Below, in pieces: positions 30,363 through 40,768 of a stretch of DNA of 64,000 nt (position 1 is the first letter of the stretch; each line of letters begins with the position of its first letter). The DNA comes from Aphanomyces cochlioides (taxonomy: Eukaryota; Oomycota; Saprolegniomycetes; Saprolegniales; Verrucalvaceae): assembly GCA_019828595.1 (NCBI GenBank), contig JAHQRK010000012.1:1860001-1924000 (forward strand), written 5' to 3'. The notes beneath the pieces were generated by a model. That model saw nothing but the letters and a program-made list of their open reading frames with translations, was not told where the DNA came from and ran no database searches. The position numbers were made by a program, and so were the translations under genes.

Positions 30363-33300
30363 CTACGCCTTCAACTTGGCCTTGATCGACTTGATACGGT
30401 TCGCCAGCTGTTCTCGATCTCTGCCAGGCTTGAGGGCATCAACATAAGCATGGACCACAGCTGGGCAGTCGCGCAACAGCTGGGTCACATCTTCCCATGA
30501 AGCTTCGATCGCTTCAAACCCTTCCCAGTGGACTAGCATGTAGTAGTGTTCGCGGGCTTTGTCAAATTTGTGGGATTCGATGCGCTCGACCTTCAGGAGG
30601 ATGCCTTGGTCGGCCACATGTTCGAGGATTTCATCTGTCATCAAAACTTGACTCCGCATACATCTTGAGTCTGGACATGTGTGCGTCCCGCTGTTCCTTC
30701 GTGATCAGATGTTCGATCCTCGCTGAAAATTCGTTGACTTCAACCACTCGGTACGGTCCAATCCATGTGACCTGTAGCTTTGGGTGATGCGCTTCATCCA
30801 CACGCGACCATAGGACGTAGTCGCCTCGGTCTGCGTTGCACGCAGGATATTGACTTGTGCGTTCTCGCGCCTTGTCATGTTTCGCATGGTTCTTCTCCAC
30901 GATCTCTTTGTGAAGTTGCGCCATGCTCTCTTGTAACTTCAACAGAGTTTTCTGAATGTTGTCTCTTGACCAGTCGACTTCAACTTCGACGACTTTCTTC
31001 TCGCTATCGAGAACCAGATCCATGACTGTGGACGGTTCCCTGCCTTGAAACACTTCCATTGGTACTTGTTCGCGAGAGAGACAACTGGCGTCTGGTTCAG
31101 GCTCGCTTGTACCGCCGGCAATAGATAGTCCCACTGATGATCGGCTAGCTTGTATTCCAGTAGTAGCACGCGCATGACTTGTAGGATATCGCGGTTGAGT
31201 CGTTCTAAGGTACCGTTGCGCCAGGGACAATAAGCTAATGTGAACTCATATTCCGCCTTGAACTTGTGCGCTAGTGCCTTCATCACTGCGTTCTTGAAGT
31301 GGCTGCCTTGGTAGCTGATCCAGACCAAAGGCATGCTGTGTCTTGACCACCATGCTGCCAGTGCATCCACACATACTTGGCTCGTCGGTGCGTCAAGCAC
31401 TGCTGTAGCGGGTGTACCGTTTGCGCATATTCAGTGATGGATTCTCGCAGCCAGTTTGTCGCACAGATAAACTGTTGTAGTTCTCCAGCATTCGTCGGTA
31501 CTTGGATCGCACAGAGCGCTTCAATGCGTTCTGGGTCTTGTTTCACACCTGACTCACTTAGGTAGTGACCGCACCACTTGACTTGCTTCGTGTATAGCTT
31601 CGTCTTCGTAGGGCAGAGCTTGAATCCATACTGACCAAGTCGAAGAACTGGTCCAGTACTGCCGTATATTCTTCTGGGTCATCGGCGTAGACGAGGATGT
31701 CGACTATCCAGACCAACAGATGCTTGTTGAGCAGCGGCGCATAGCATTCTTCGCTCGTTGACTGGACGTAGAGCGCGCTGTCAACATGTCCTTGCATTAC
31801 ACGGTTTGGCGTCATGACCCAGCCATTGAGCATGAACGACAGCATGTCTTGGCTTGCCGGATCCAAAGGGAACTGCCAAAAGCATTTGGGCATGTCGAAC
31901 GTTCCCATCGCCTTCTTCCCGCGTAGATGCTGCGTGATCGTCGACTGGAAAGGCATCGTACCGGCCTTGGGTACCGTGCGCGCGTTGACCATCCGATAGT
32001 CGTTCGTAAGTCGTAATACTTGAGAACTTCTTCATCTGTCCACTTGTCCGCGGACTTCAACATGCGCCGACCATCAGGTTTCATGACTGGGTTGACCGGT
32101 GAGCACCACTGGCTTTGCTGATTGTGTCGAATCACGCCGGCATCGCGTAGCTCATTTCCAAATAACGTAAGAAACTTTGTTTCCAGTGGGTTGTGTGGTT
32201 TTCCCTTGCATCGATACGGTTCGCAACCTTCCTTTGGCGTCACCTTCAGCGGTTCAACCCTCGCCGGCGGGTCTGATCCATTGAACTTGAGTCGCCAAAT
32301 GCCGTGTTTCGTCAACGCCTTCCACAGGCGGCCGGCCAGGTCAGCCGGGAAGCCATCATCGCAGGCTTCTTGGACCATGGCGGCCAGCGCTGTCTCCAAT
32401 TCGCTCTTCGGTTTCGGCAGACCAAAGCGCGCGATCCTCAGCAGGACAATGGATCTGCGCCTGAGCCTTGGACTTTCAAACTCAACTGCCTCAAGATCAT
32501 CTTCTTCACTTGCCATCCGCTGAGCCGTTTCAGCCAATAAACGGTCAATGTTGATTCCAACCAATCGGAGCGTCTGGTCGGATATCAGCAGTTCATCGCC
32601 TTCGGCCACGATGTAGCACTTCCTCTTGCCAGGTACGCGCACTGCTCCAGCCGATGTCTGCATGGTGAGGCTCAATTCCACGTAGGCATATGATTCGAGC
32701 CTTGATCGTTGCAGCCAATGCCGCGGAGGGGTTCGCGCAGTTGAACTATCTCGAGCTTCGGGCATCTTGATTGAAGTTGTTTGAGAATCGACATTGGGAT
32801 GACATCGATCTCAGCGACGGTGTCGGGACAATACAAGCAGTCGAGAGCGCTATTAATGTTAATATAGCGTTCTTGTCCTGAGTCATTCTTCGCGCGTTTC
32901 GCCTTCTTGCGTTGCATGTAGCGGTTGCGGCTGGCGGCGTTCGCAATCTTCTTCACCTTTCTCTCGCTTGAACTTGTACGCTCTGGGCATTGCGCCATCA
33001 TATGACCAGGCTTGCGGCAGTTGTAGCACACACCAGACGGCTTCAAGTCAAACTTGACCTTGGGCTTGTCCTCCTTTCCCGATGTTGGGCCATACTTCGT
33101 CATTTGCTGGTTGTGGCGAGTGTTGGCATGCAGGTCACCCTGGCGGGACCGATGCGATGCTTCTGGACTTCCTGTGTCCTTGCGATCATGTGATCGGCGG
33201 AACTTGGTCTTGGGTTCGGGTGACGGACTTGACGAACTGAAACTGTCTTCACGCTCTCGCTTGAGTGACGTCATCGCATGTTTTTCCACCAGTTCCTCTA

Positions 33301-34578
33301 CAGATCGGTGTATCTCCATCTGTTCCTCAATCAAATCGCTGAGCGCTTCAAGTGTGTGTCTTCTTGGGTCCACGTTGTAGTTCTCACGCACTTGACCTTG
33401 GAGGGTGAGTGGTCTAATCTTCGTGATGGCTATGCGGAGGAACACCTTGCGGACATCCTTGTCTTCCATAGACCGTTGCAGACAATAATCTTGAATCGCC
33501 GTGTAGAGTTGGTCCATAAAATTCGTAGTCGAGAGTTGACATCTCCCTTCGTCTTCATCAACACATCATTGAGAGCTTTCTTGATCTCGCATTCTGTGGC
33601 GCGCATCATCGACGGTCTCGTTTCCACAATATTCCGGATGTATTGCTGGAATCGGTCTTCCGTGAGATCACGCACGTCGATCTTCAGCTTGATCTTGCAT
33701 AGCACCTCGAGCAGACTACGCGAGATGGAGTCCATCCATTTCTTCGTGTAGGCTTGCCATTCCATTCCATGTTCCGTTGCCGCAGAACGTACTTCGCCTT
33801 CGTACTTGATGCGCTTCTTGAGCCATGCTACCTGATGATCGCGATCGAAACTTTCGATTTCTGGCGCCTTGATATGACTAGAGAGAAACTTCATTCCGCC
33901 ACCAGATGGTTGGTCCTGTGGCTTAACGGCGTTTGTTCGCGGCGATGGTTTCTTCGTCGATCTTCTTACGTTGAGCCTTCGTGATCTTGACCTTCTTGAT
34001 GCCGAGCATCTTGTTCTCCATCTGGCCGACCTTCTTCTTTGCCGCATGCATTCGTCGTCATCGGCGAAGAAAGGGTCGTCATATTCTTCGTTCCTTTCCA
34101 TCCACTCGGTGTCCATGTAGCGGATGCACGGTTTACGCGGCTTGTCGGGGGCTTGATAGCGCGCTTTTGCCGCTTCGTATAGCACAACCTTGTGGTGGAT
34201 TATGGCGTACTCGTCATACGTGAGGTCCTTCGGCTCCTTCGTGTCGTGGGGTACGTCATTCGCCAGCCGTTGGAACAATTCCCGTTGGACGCTCGTCATA
34301 GTCGCCGGCAGAGGTCCCCAACTTTGGCTTCGTTCCGGCGCTTGGCTTGTTGCACTTGGTGCTTCCGTGGCCACCGCGTCGTCACTCTTCGTTTCTTCGG
34401 CACTACCAGGGTCCACTTCCTGGACCGCTGGCGGCCCCGCTTCTGCTTGTGCCTTGGGTTGGGACTTCTCAACCGTCGCAGCTTCTTTGAAGCTCATCCT
34501 TTTGCTTCTTCGCTTTTTGGAAAGTGGCTTCCAATAGGGCTTCCGTTTGCGAAGAGGCAGTTGGCTTCTGCGTCTCAT
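30363..34578 (-). pseudogene. gag-pol region of the LTR retrotransposon, broken
   Basis: gag occupies about 33430-34578 (Lys/Ala/Glu-rich, helical). A frame change near 33500 leads to 32672-33517, with a CCHC zinc knuckle (CYNCRKPGHMMAQC) and a degenerate protease-like stretch. The next frames (31812-32765 and 31558-31992) hold the reverse transcriptase, including FLTLFGNELRDAGVI, MKPDGRRM and the YADD active site. After the thumb region near 31390 the sequence passes directly to the second half of the integrase (CPWRNGTLERLNRD), skipping RNase H and the zinc-binding part. A GPYRVVEV-type domain and a chromodomain (YYMLVHWEGFEAIEASWEDV) end it. Frame changes and the deletion make it non-autonomous. 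Confidence 0.8.
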
Positions 34579-34593
34579 CGCTAAAGTATACTT

Positions 34594-34903
34594 TGTGGAG
34601 AGGCAACCCGTGAAAGTTTATCGAACACACCAATAGGGGAGTGCCGCCTCCCTGTCAAATGCAATCGATTAACTTAACACGGTAAAACCAAATCTGCCGA
34701 TCTTGGACTCGGTCCTTGGCCGAGGAGTCGCCTTGAACAGGCGCAACCTTTGGGCCGACCAGTCGCCAGATCGCAGTCACTCAGACTGACTATGCAATAC
34801 ACAACACCCATCAACTGCATCTTGACAAAGAGCACGGCACTCGACTGCACCCGAGGGACAAGTCTGTGTGCGGATGGAGATGGCTTACCTCCATCACACA
34901 ACA
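34594..34903 (-). repeat. 5' LTR of the retrotransposon
   Basis: A 310-bp long terminal repeat, bounded by TG...CA in the element's orientation, next to TAGAC target repeat. Confidence 0.9.
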
Positions 34904-34908
34904 TAGAC

Positions 34909-35572
34909 TCATTTTTCTCGTAAGATGTCGCCGGAGGCATCCATCTCCCTCTCAATGCCCCATGTTCTTCCCTTGGAGCAGTATCACAGCGCACTGTAGA
35001 GCTTCGAGGGCCTCATGTGATCACGTCAGTGGAGCTCGCAGCATGAGGCAACCGTATCCGCGGATATGATTCCATGGTAGCTGAAAGACCCATGAAAGAT
35101 CCAAAGTTCCAAAGGCTTGTCCGTCGTCATAGCTTTCTTTGCATCAGCGAAATATGGTCAAGGCATCGATGTGAGCCCTATGCATTCATGAGAGTCGTGG
35201 CCGAAAGTTAAAAGCAGTCACCCACGATGATGTTGCAAGGAAGGGGGGGCATTCCGAGACAATCTTTGTATCAGGGAGAGAGCAAGACGACGCTTTTCAG
35301 TGAGGAGGAACTTGGTTGCGATGAAAGCACGCCGTGAGTTTGACACTTGGAAAGATTTTGATTCATACTGAGGAAGCTACACTGACTACGACTAGAGACT
35401 ATCCACTACTGACTACGACTAGAGACTACCCACTACCAACTAACTACTCTTGACTTTTTTTTACATCGATGGGGCTTGGAAAAGACTACGATCCTACCTA
35501 GCTATCAAACCTACAAACTAATCTACACTTGATGAGATCTACTACCTACAGAGTTACGCAATGGGAAAGATG
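34909..35572. other. Intergenic stretch with a short minisatellite
   Basis: A 27-bp unit (CTGACTACGACTAGAGACTA plus seven bases) is repeated twice at 35382-35408 and 35409-35435 with one difference. No gene is recognised. Confidence 0.6.
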
Positions 35573-36157
35573 TCAGACGAGTTGGACGCCCAGGAGACGC
35601 GCACAGTCCATGAGCCAGCGCTGAAATGGGTTCTCCACGCGGCGGAAGGGCAGCATTTTCTTGAGCGACGTGTACTCGACAGTCTTGGCAACCGTGTTGA
35701 GAGATGGCATGTCCAAGAACTCATCGAGCATGCTTCGCACGTGATCCAATTCTTCCCACAGTCGGCTATCAGCATGGTACACTTGTGCTGCCTTGATGAC
35801 CTTGCTGCGTGTGTCCAAGAGCAAGAGCACAATGTCGTTGAAGGCGGCTTCACGGGCTGCGATCTCGTCGTCTTCGTCCGTGCTGAGTGGTTTCTTGGGG
35901 AACGACAGAGCCATGAAAGGTCCCAGCGCATCTTTCAGTGGCGTCAAGTGGCTGTTGTTCTTGGCAAAGTCGTAGAGCTCGGTCCATTGCTGGCGGAGGA
36001 AGACGAATTGGGCATATCGCTTAACAAGCGTGCGGTGCTTCTTGGCGATGGGGCATGGCACGGAGAGTGTGAAGATCGATAGCATGTCGCTCGTGAGTCG
36101 TGGTCGGTGGGGGGCGTTCAGCCGTGTCTTGTGTGGTGTGAACATTGTCGCGGTCAT
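35573..36157 (-). CDS. PX domain protein without RING (array member E)
   Basis: A single exon of 194 codons starts at the ATG at 36157. The PX domain includes KKHRTLVKRYAQFVFLRQQW and LSFPKKPLSTDEDDEIAARE, the latter being the family PxxK-acidic-helix loop. The WW of TKTWW is absent. It ends with a tail (YTSLKKMLPFRRVENPFQRW) shared with member F instead of a RING. It is close in sequence to F (same start region RPRLTSDMLSIFTLSVPCP), so the two are tandem duplicates. Confidence 0.82.
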   Translation of the reverse strand: MTATMFTPHKTRLNAPHRPRLTSDMLSIFTLSVPCPIAKKHRTLVKRYAQFVFLRQQWTELYDFAKNNSHLTPLKDALGPFMALSFPKKPLSTDEDDEIAAREAAFNDIVLLLLDTRSKVIKAAQVYHADSRLWEELDHVRSMLDEFLDMPSLNTVAKTVEYTSLKKMLPFRRVENPFQRWLMDCARLLGVQLV

Positions 36158-36741
36158 GGTCTTTTAGCATCGACAGTGTCTTGGCGTTGTAAACTTGCAA
36201 GCAAAATGAAAAGTGATGAGCGATTGGGCCAAGAGAGTTGCCTGGCATCGTATGTCGGCGAATACCGCATGGCAATTGTGGGATTCACGGCTCAGACTTT
36301 CAAAGAACGATGGAGATGGAGGTCGTTTACCTCGACTGAGGTAAACCCACGCCAATTCAGCGTCCAATGCCGTCAAATTCCTTCCGGGGGGAACTTTAAG
36401 GGGGGAAATTGGGGGGGCTCGTCAAACTACAATCCCGGGGACCCTTGGTGCACCAGGTATATTTCCGTAAAGCTCGTCGTTAGATGAGACCTTCTAGACT
36501 CATCCAAGCATGTTTAAACTCCTCCTTGGCGTTTAAATTGCATGGGATGAACTTCCCCCTTCGTATGTCTCACATCGTTCTTTGTCCGACATAAAAAGTC
36601 GCCGCGCCAACAAATTTAAATGATCAATTTTCAATATAGACTTGATATTTGTATTGGAATGTTGGTTTCTAGAATTAAAATTTTACTGTGAGTAACGTGG
36701 TGCATTGGTCTATTTTGTCCCCTCGACGGAGTGCGTCGCCC
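36158..36741. other. Intergenic stretch with a G-rich anomaly
   Basis: Around 36365-36420 the sequence has repeated runs of six or seven G and segments resembling the conserved small-subunit rRNA GGAATTGACGG region in both orientations. An AT-rich stretch follows near 36600-36690. No gene is recognised. Confidence 0.35.
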
Positions 36742-37026
36742 ATGTTGCAGTTGTTGCCATGTGAAAATGGAGCACCGTCGATGAAAACAGCGTGGCGGAT
36801 GGAGAAATTGGGCCATGGAATCAATCTTGTGACCTCCACGGCGTTTCTAGAGACGTCGATGCAACGACTCGACGCGCTTTGTAACGAAAAGCTTCTAGAA
36901 GATCGGACGTTCTTTGTCCTCTCCACGTTGGCCACATGTGTCGGACGGCAATACACACGCGCACTCGTCGACAGTCAACTTGAGTCTATCCTAGCTGGAT
37001 TGTCGACGCAATGCGATGCACTTTGA
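36742..37026 (+). CDS. Small hypothetical protein
   Basis: The ATG at 36742 opens 94 codons; the frame is open upstream to a GTG at 36688. The predicted product is helical (ETSMQRLDALCNEKLLEDRT, then ALVDSQLESILAGLSTQC) and looks coding. No family is recognised. It sits between PX members E and F on the opposite strand. Confidence 0.4.
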   Translation: MLQLLPCENGAPSMKTAWRMEKLGHGINLVTSTAFLETSMQRLDALCNEKLLEDRTFFVLSTLATCVGRQYTRALVDSQLESILAGLSTQCDAL

Positions 37027-37476
37027 CGAATGAAGGGAGTGGAATTTTGCAGGTTGAAAAGGGCAAATTGCACTTGAAAGTGCAATGTCAAGTTGAAGCG
37101 TCTGGATTTCGAGAAGATGGCACCTTCATCGTGGGGCGATTAGGTTTTTTTTGTGTAGAGGCGATGAGGTTGGCAAGCACACGCGTGGACACACGAGGAG
37201 CTTGTCTATCCAGGAGACCCACGAGAAATTCCACGCTTGCCATGAAAATATCTCAACGAAATGCAGCTTGGATCATTGGGGGCTGCTTTCTGTGTCAATG
37301 ACTTACAGAGCCTCAGACAGAAGAGGAGGACAGGCTGTCGCTCTGTGGCTGTTGGTGGTGACATCACCACTGATTTCAACGTCGACGACCGCGACGGGCG
37401 GCTGAAATTCGCCGACGTAGAGCTCCAATTCTATGTGTCAAGAACAAAATATCGCGCTCGACACCCAGCAGAGTGA
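37011..37476 (+). CDS. Possible continuation or separate small gene (uncertain)
   Basis: Two plausible coding patches lie in different frames: near 37040-37140 (QVEKGKLHLKVQCQVEASGF) and 37360-37476 (VDDRDGRLKFADVELQFYVS). They may be exons of one gene with the ORF starting at 36742, but no clear splice sites were fixed. Confidence 0.2.
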
Positions 37477-37793
37477 TCTGTAATGTCTCGTGGTTCTACT
37501 CTTCAGTGCAAGAAAATGTGCGCTAACTCGGTGGTCGACCACGTCAACGCTGAGCAAGTACGGTATTTCATATAAAATGTGTCCAGAGGTGCCGCTGTCT
37601 AGAGCGGCGAAGCTGTGTAATGCCTTCTGGATGGGAGCTACGTCAGAGAAACCCACGCATTGACGATAGGCTCTTCCTTGTCGAAGTGAGAGGACCTGCC
37701 GTCTGCTGTGCAAGGGACTGACGAACGCCTTAGAGACTGAATTCAACCAAGGACTCGATGGTATTAGCTCAACTTTAACCATGGCAATGGGGA
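37477..37793. other. Intergenic stretch
   Basis: About 320 bp with no recognised feature. Confidence 0.4.
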
Positions 37794-38390
37794 TTAGAAG
37801 CCCCGCGCTTTGAAAAACTGAACGAGGCCCAGGATCCACAGCTGGAAAGGATGCTCGACGCGGCGATACGGTACAATTTCTGCTAGCGAAGTGTATCCGA
37901 CGGCATCGGCATGCTTGGAAGTAATTTCCAAGAAGTCGTCGAGGAGACAGCGCACGCGCTTGAGTTCATTGCGGACGAGGCTGTGGGCAGGATGAGCACG
38001 GGCGTGCTGAACAAGTTGTCGTCGAGTCGTCGTGAGGAGCGAAGCCATTTTGATGAAGGTCGCTTCACGGGCGACGATGTCATCTTCACTGTCAGTACTG
38101 CGTGGTTTCTTGGGAAAAGTTATCGCCATGAACGGCGCAAGTGCAGCTTCGAGGTGTTCAAAATGGCTGTCGGAGTGGGCAAAGCGGTAGATCTCGGCCA
38201 GTTGTTGGTGCAAGAAGACAAACTGCGCGTAGCGTTTGACAACAATGCGACGGGTTTTCGTCACAGGGCACGCCACGGAGAGCGTGAAAACAGAGAGGAT
38301 ATCGCTCGTGAGGCGAGGGCGGAGCGGGCCGTCAAGCGGCGCTGTGTCTTCAGTCAAGAGATTGCGGGACGAATGCATTGTCGAGGTCAT
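37794..38390 (-). CDS. PX domain protein without RING (array member F)
   Basis: A single exon of 198 codons starts at the ATG at 38390 (a GTG two codons upstream is in frame). The PX signature is TKTRRIVVKRYAQFVFLHQQ and ITFPKKPRSTDSEDDIVARE. The C-terminal tail (YTSLAEIVPYRRVEHPFQLW) parallels that of member E. No RING is present and the gene ends naturally 11 residues after that tail. E and F form a PX-only subgroup with a common start and end. Confidence 0.82.
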   Translation of the reverse strand: MTSTMHSSRNLLTEDTAPLDGPLRPRLTSDILSVFTLSVACPVTKTRRIVVKRYAQFVFLHQQLAEIYRFAHSDSHFEHLEAALAPFMAITFPKKPRSTDSEDDIVAREATFIKMASLLTTTRRQLVQHARAHPAHSLVRNELKRVRCLLDDFLEITSKHADAVGYTSLAEIVPYRRVEHPFQLWILGLVQFFKARGF

Positions 38391-39014
38391 GGTCACTTAG
38401 CATTGGGGGGGTCGAGACAACGTAGAGCAAGCTAAAATCGCAAGTGAGGCCGCCAACGTGGGTGCATCGAGTCGAGAATTCAGTCAACCAGTTGATATAT
38501 GAGTGATGGATTGGTTGAAAATCACTAAGTCGATGTGGCTCGGAACGACGGCGGATGTGGCCTCCAAGCTTGCTGCGAAGGGTGATGCAATAAAGAGCCT
38601 TCAAGGCCGTGAGATAATGCGCATCGAGATGTGCGGCATCGAGGCAATCGCCGAGTTGGTGAGCCGCTGGAGGTGCAATCTCGACCTCCACTGAAACTTG
38701 GAGGTTCAACAAGTTGAGAGAGTGCACTTCTATCCACTCTTCCATACAAACTCCAAGAGTGGACGAGCCCGAGGACACAACGGCGACCCAACTCGAGCAA
38801 CTCGAGAGCGAATGCACAGCAAGTACCGTAGCAACAAGGTTCACATTGAGTTGAACAATACAATTGCTGGCTAAAGTTGCTGCCCGATGGTGAAAATGAG
38901 TCGTGAATTTACGAAGGGGGAGGTGGGGGGATTGCGCATTAAGTCATGGACAGGGCAGTGCTTGAGCAGCAGCATTGAGGGAGAGAAGATATCTACACGA
39001 TAGCCTCCGTTCGA
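38391..39014. other. Intergenic stretch
   Basis: A minus-strand ORF at 38350-38844 overlaps member F's start and lacks an ATG-led, coding-like composition, so it is not called. No other feature is seen. Confidence 0.4.
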
Positions 39015-39821
39015 TCAGTGCATGACGCCACCGGCAACTTGCTGGCGACAGATGGGGCACGAGACGTGGCGTTCGAGCCATTGCATCATACAGCCTTCGT
39101 GGAAAGAGTGCTTGCAGTTGAGTTCCAAGACGGTCTCGCCCATCCACGAATCGTTGGCGTCCTTGAGTTCGCAGAGACAAATTGGACACGAGTCGTCGTC
39201 GAGGTGGTGTGCGCTACAATCTTCTCTGGGGGACGAGTCGTCCGAGGAAGAAAGCCACTGGGCGGCGTGGCGGGTTTCTTCCTCGCGCTGACGATCCGGG
39301 ACCGCCAAGAACTCATCAAGCGATGACAACAAGTACTTTAATTCGTTTGATAGCTCCGCGTTGCATTGACACATGCGAGCGCAGACGATAGCAGATCGCA
39401 TTTGCATCAGTGCTCGCGTGAGAGCGTTGAAAGCTTTCTTGCGTTGGAGCATCATCTCATCCGTGTCGAGACGAAGGCTCTTCTTTGGGAATTGCAGGCG
39501 GAAGAGAGGTTGGAGCATCTCGTGGAGCTCTTTGAGAGCCGTCTTGCCTTTGGTTTTCTTCTCCACCTTGCGGAGTTGCTGGTACAATTCATAAAAATGT
39601 GAGTACCGTTTTTGAATGATCCACCACGTTTTGGTGGCCACACACGCCACGACGATCGTGTAGACCGTGAATGGACTACCTCCTTCGCCGTAGGACATGC
39701 GCAGAGCGCTCGTGTGGACGTTCACTTGCTTGAGATCGTCACGGGCAGCATGGATGAGCTCGGGCGTCAAGAGCTCAGTAGAATTCACAGGCGTTGCTTC
39801 GAAAGTCGTCGTCGAGCTCAT
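39015..39821 (-). CDS. PX-RING-H2 protein (array member G)
   Basis: A single exon of 268 codons starts at the ATG at 39821. The N-terminal helix has DDLKQVNVHTSALRM, shared with H, I and J. The PX core is TKTWWIIQKRYSHF and LQFPKKSLRLDTDEMMLQRK. A PX-to-RING linker rich in Ser/Asp (LSSSDDSSPRED) precedes the RING-H2 finger (CPICL...CKHSFHEGC...CPIC), in which the usual CGH is CKH but the ligands are intact. The protein ends nine residues after the last zinc ligand. Confidence 0.88.
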   Translation of the reverse strand: MSSTTTFEATPVNSTELLTPELIHAARDDLKQVNVHTSALRMSYGEGGSPFTVYTIVVACVATKTWWIIQKRYSHFYELYQQLRKVEKKTKGKTALKELHEMLQPLFRLQFPKKSLRLDTDEMMLQRKKAFNALTRALMQMRSAIVCARMCQCNAELSNELKYLLSSLDEFLAVPDRQREEETRHAAQWLSSSDDSSPREDCSAHHLDDDSCPICLCELKDANDSWMGETVLELNCKHSFHEGCMMQWLERHVSCPICRQQVAGGVMH

Positions 39822-40768
39822 AGCTTTTGTTCATTCCAGTGTTAGACAGGACGTTGGGTGCAAACAACAGAGCAAATTGAGAAATGAGCTCTTTCATGGC
39901 AGCAAGCCACGCAAGAGAGACATGTTGGCGACGCGAGTGCGGTGCTGACTGTGCACTTGAAAAATGTACACTTTTGACCAGTATACTTTATTCCAATATG
40001 TTTTCTGTTTTCGTGAAGGATGTGCCATTTGCCGGTGCAGTGCGACACACGCTGGAATTCATTGACGTTGCGGTTGGGAAACATTGAAGCACCACATCCT
40101 CCATCCTTTGGAGAGAAAGGGAGAGAGAAGTTGCACAGTGTTTCAAAAGATCGACTTGCCTAGCGGCGAACTAGCTTACGCCGCGACAAGGGGCACGGGG
40201 GGGGCGGCGGCGGTAGAGAGCTTGGACGTCACGATCTGCGCCAGTTGTGCAGGCTTTCAAACGCCAGATTGCACTACTTTCTGGATTTTTTTTTGAGCTT
40301 GATTTCGTTCGAGCGTCATTCCAAGGTCGTTGGCATCTGTTGCGGAAACACAACAATCCCTTGGACATTTGACCATGTGAGTATTGACATCGTTGATGAG
40401 TTCGAAAGGACGTCCAGCTAACTGCTAATGATAAACACGAGCTCTAGTTGTGGAGGACAAGAGGCGGCGGTGCACAAAAAGTTTAAAATTGTTTCGAAAT
40501 GTTTTCGTCGGCCTCGCCCAGTGTCCATGGCCGCACACAGTAAAACTGTTGCAGGGTTGTAGTATAGTGAAGTGCAAGTTATTTTCTTTTTTGCGTGAGA
40601 GTGACGTGGCTGCATCCATGTTTGACAGCTTCCGACTCTATCGAGGCAGTTTGAACAACACACGTCGGAACACGCACAGAGCCGAGGCACTGCAATAGAA
40701 AGCACACAGAGAACAAACAGTGATGAGAGAATTCACGTAGTACTTCGATCGTATTGAAATTAGGAGAG
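39822..40768. other. Intergenic stretch between PX-RING members G and H
   Basis: Small ORFs on both strands show no motif. A GC-rich patch (GGGGGGGCGGCGGCGG) lies near 40200. Confidence 0.4.

Larger units (their letters stand above)
30010..34903 (-). mobile_element. Ty3/gypsy chromodomain LTR retrotransposon, internally deleted
   Basis: Two 310-bp LTRs (30010-30319 and 34594-34903) bound the element, and the 5-bp repeat TAGAC flanks it (30005-30009 and 34904-34908). In element orientation the LTR begins TGTTGTGTG and ends CTCCACA. The polypurine tract GGCTTGGGGGGG lies just before the 3' LTR. The two LTRs differ at only about three positions, so the insertion is recent. Coding order on the minus strand is gag, zinc knuckle, reverse transcriptase, partial integrase, chromodomain. 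RNase H and the front of the integrase are missing. Confidence 0.9.

Noticed and set aside
38350..38844. Minus-strand 164-codon ORF upstream of PX member F
   Set aside because: No ATG at its start, overlaps the start of member F in another frame, and has no recognisable motif.
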